From an uncultured Clostridia bacterium (GTDB lineage: Bacteria; Bacillota; Clostridia; TANB77; CAG-508), in NCBI GenBank assembly GCA_944390615.1, contig CALXRJ010000007.1, positions 1 to 5,276 of the forward strand: a stretch of 5,276 nt of DNA, read 5' to 3'. The notes beneath the pieces are model-generated. The model was not told the origin of the DNA and did no database searches. It saw only the letters and a program-made list of their open reading frames with translations. This document shows positions 4,523-5,276 of this stretch, piece by piece; positions within the stretch are counted from its first letter, which is position 1, and each line of letters begins with the position of its first letter. A program made the translations under genes and the position numbers.

Positions 4523-5276
4523 ATGATTTATGATAGAATGAGCAATAAAAAAATAAAAACAGAGAAAAATTTAAAAATTAATACTGGTAAAGATAAAGGA
4601 ATTACATTAATCGCATTGGTCCTAACAATCATAATTTTACTGATTTTAGCAAGCATATCGATAGGAATGCTTGCTGGAGATAATGGCATTTTAAACCAAG
4701 CAATACAAGCAAAAGAAGATACAGAAAATGCCCAGATACAAGAAGAAGTATCCATGACTTATATGGAAGTACTAACCGATCATTATAATGCCAATTATTA
4801 TGAATTTGCTAGTAGCTTTCAGGAGACATTAAGAAATTATAATAATCAAAGTCAAAAAGATACAGTAACATATGAGCCTGCAAAGGATAGATATAAAATC
4901 TACTATAAAGACCGTTATTTTGAAATTAGTACAGAAAGTGGAAATGTAACAAATGTTAGACAAGATGAAAAAGATCAAATAGCAAATATTGTTGCAGGAC
5001 TTCCAACGGAAGGAACTACATCTGAAAAAGTAGACCAAATCCAACAACAATTACCAGACATGGTAGTAACAGAAGATCCAGAAACAGGCAAAATAGTAAT
5101 TGAAGGAAATGAGTCTAAATGGGAAGTAGACCCAGTAACAGGAGAAATCACAGAAGCAGCCCCAGAAGATGTAACACCACCAGAAGTAACTTTAATTACA
5201 AATTCAGTAACCTCAAAAAGTATATCTGTAAAAGTAACAGCAACCGATTATGAAAGTGGTTTATTAGAAACAGACA
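4523..5276 (+). CDS. Type IV pilin-like secreted protein with C-terminal Ig/FN3-like domain (3' partial)
   Basis: The frame is open to the window edge (251 codons seen). A 26-residue basic leader ends in DKG, followed by ITLIALVLTIIILLILASIS (27-46). This is a class III prepilin signal, cut by a PilD-type peptidase after G26, and a hydrophobic N-terminal helix. Mature residue 5 is Ala31, not the Glu of classical pilins. Next come GMLAGDNGILNQAIQAKEDTENAQIQEE (48-75), the helix continuation usual in clostridial members, then a globular stretch (about 85-150) with Tyr-rich strands and a KIYYKDRYFEISTESGNVTNV hairpin. An acidic linker follows (160-215) with two DPxTGxI repeats. From D216, a VTPPEVTL...SISVKVTATDYESGL pattern starts an Ig/FN3-like domain. 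It is probably a surface fibre or adhesin-type component assembled from the membrane. The start is the ATG at 4523, 11 bases after AAAGGA (4506-4511), a slightly long spacing. The family is firm; the role is inference. Confidence 0.85.
   Translation, partial: MIYDRMSNKKIKTEKNLKINTGKDKGITLIALVLTIIILLILASISIGMLAGDNGILNQAIQAKEDTENAQIQEEVSMTYMEVLTDHYNANYYEFASSFQETLRNYNNQSQKDTVTYEPAKDRYKIYYKDRYFEISTESGNVTNVRQDEKDQIANIVAGLPTEGTTSEKVDQIQQQLPDMVVTEDPETGKIVIEGNESKWEVDPVTGEITEAAPEDVTPPEVTLITNSVTSKSISVKVTATDYESGLLETD

Noticed and set aside
4528..5050. Minus-strand frames of 75 and 73 aa inside the pilin-like gene, rich in hydrophobic residues
   Set aside because: Antisense shadows; the plus-strand frame has a clear prepilin signal and continuous coding pattern.

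Overview
The window is AT-rich DNA (roughly 30% G+C by eye) with strong Shine-Dalgarno sites of the GGAGG type and A/T-ending codons. Three things point to an anaerobic, low-G+C Bacillota, most likely a gut-type Clostridia: an [FeFe]-hydrogenase, a pilin-like protein starting GITLIALVLTII (a form I associate with clostridial genomes), and a Cys-containing carboxypeptidase-regulatory-like protein. I cannot name a genus.

Layout. (1) 1-972, plus strand: the C-terminal part of an [FeFe]-hydrogenase catalytic subunit, cut by the left window edge. (2) 1036-2790, plus strand, same frame and no visible terminator between: a divergent DnaB/SF4-type helicase with an extra charged N-terminus. A 22-codon basic reading frame (965-1033) bridges the two genes and overlaps both ends. 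(3) 2859-2895: a strong bidirectional hairpin terminator separating the helicase from the convergent 154-aa gene. (4) 2953-3417, minus strand: a small soluble beta-sandwich protein with Met-rich and Cys-rich tails, preceded by a possible mother-cell sigma-factor promoter. (5) 3638-3910, plus strand: a 90-aa protein I do not recognise, with a good promoter whose -10 lies in a perfect TGTACT/AGTACA palindrome. (6) 3922-4236, minus strand: an XRE/SinR-type regulator, convergent with gene 5 with only 11 bases between stop codons. (7) 4523 to the right edge, plus strand: a type IV pilin-like secreted protein with an Ig/FN3-like domain beginning at the end of the window.

How the parts may work together. 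Hydrogenase and helicase look co-transcribed, which makes no obvious functional sense and is worth comparative checking. The XRE gene sits between two promoters carrying palindromes. The divergent XRE/pilin intergenic region holds two inverted copies of a 15-mer (13/15 identical), one over the likely XRE -10 and one at the likely pilin -10/start. This suggests, but does not prove, that the XRE protein represses itself and the pilin-like gene. No CRISPR array, rRNA, tRNA or insertion sequence was seen. I found no proven new system. The best candidates for a second look are the helicase, the Ser substitution in the hydrogenase L1 motif, and the XRE-centred control region.
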